In this document: positions 6,970 to 7,040 of the stretch, one piece after another
Layout: each line of letters opens with the position of its first letter
How positions within the stretch are numbered: the first letter of the stretch is position 1
Source: Nitrospiria bacterium
GTDB lineage: Bacteria > Nitrospirota > CAKKRA01 > 9FT-COMBO-42-15
Length of the DNA: 7,040 bases
Assembly (NCBI GenBank): GCA_919903585.1
Contig: CAKKST010000398.1
Location: forward strand, 1 to 7,040
Reading direction: 5' to 3'
The notes under the pieces: model-generated
What the model was told of the DNA's origin: nothing
The model's input: only the letters and a program-made list of their open reading frames with translations
The model's database searches: none
Made by a program: the position numbers and the translations under genes

Positions 6970-7040
6970 GGCAGGTTTGAGAGTATTAGATAGAAGATGC
7001 TTTAATGGTTGATAAAGTAGAAGATTAGTAGTATTATTTG
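6970..7040 (+). other. AT-rich non-coding end of the window
   Basis: These 71 bases hold no supportable gene, no GC-rich hairpin followed by T residues and no clear promoter. TAGAAGAT occurs twice (6991-6998 and 7018-7025) and AGTATTA twice (6982-6988 and 7030-7036), roughly in register. This could be chance in low-complexity DNA or the edge of a short intergenic repeat. Whether the operon continues cannot be told from here. Confidence 0.4.

Noticed and set aside
7005..7028. Tiny open frame of seven codons in the right-hand end
   Set aside because: It is too short, lacks a ribosome binding site and lies in low-complexity AT-rich DNA.

Overview
The window holds six genes, all on the + strand and packed end to end with gaps of 49 bases or less and two stop/start overlaps. 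It reads as part of a single operon. Three genes (13-1524, 1574-3067, 5054-6478) encode B12-binding-domain radical SAM proteins. One (3109-4260) encodes a radical SAM protein with a reduced SPASM/Twitch-like cysteine region. One (4257-5057) is a short-chain dehydrogenase/reductase (SDR), and one (6514-6969) is a small membrane protein with a DxDH/His pattern. No RNA gene, mobile element, CRISPR array or convincing terminator is visible. The operon probably continues beyond both edges: no promoter is visible at the left edge and no terminator at the right.

Organism: the DNA is AT-leaning with many AGG/AGA arginine and ATA isoleucine codons. With four oxygen-sensitive Fe-S radical enzymes, three of them corrinoid-dependent, this suggests an anaerobic or microaerophilic bacterium that makes or imports cobalamin. 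The style is reminiscent of Nitrospirota or deltaproteobacterial-type lineages, but this is a low-confidence inference and no marker gene is present to fix the phylum.

Layout: 13-1524 B12-radical SAM A; 1574-3067 B12-radical SAM B; 3109-4260 radical SAM with SPASM-like tail, preceded by a strong GGAGG site; 4257-5057 SDR, starting at a TTG inside the previous stop (TTGA); 5054-6478 B12-radical SAM C, overlapping the SDR by ATGA; 6514-6969 membrane protein; 6970-7040 AT-rich non-coding end.

How the genes may work together (inference): the three B12 enzymes would do methylations, ring formation or C-C bond changes at unactivated carbons, the fourth radical enzyme another hydrogen-abstraction step, and the SDR an NADP(H)-dependent carbonyl/alcohol step. 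All three B12 enzymes carry long basic, aromatic-rich C-terminal tails, and the last gene is a membrane protein, so a lipid or membrane-bound substrate is a reasonable first guess. The product cannot be named from the sequence, and none of the genes can safely be given a symbol. The set is best described as an uncharacterised radical-SAM-rich biosynthetic operon.
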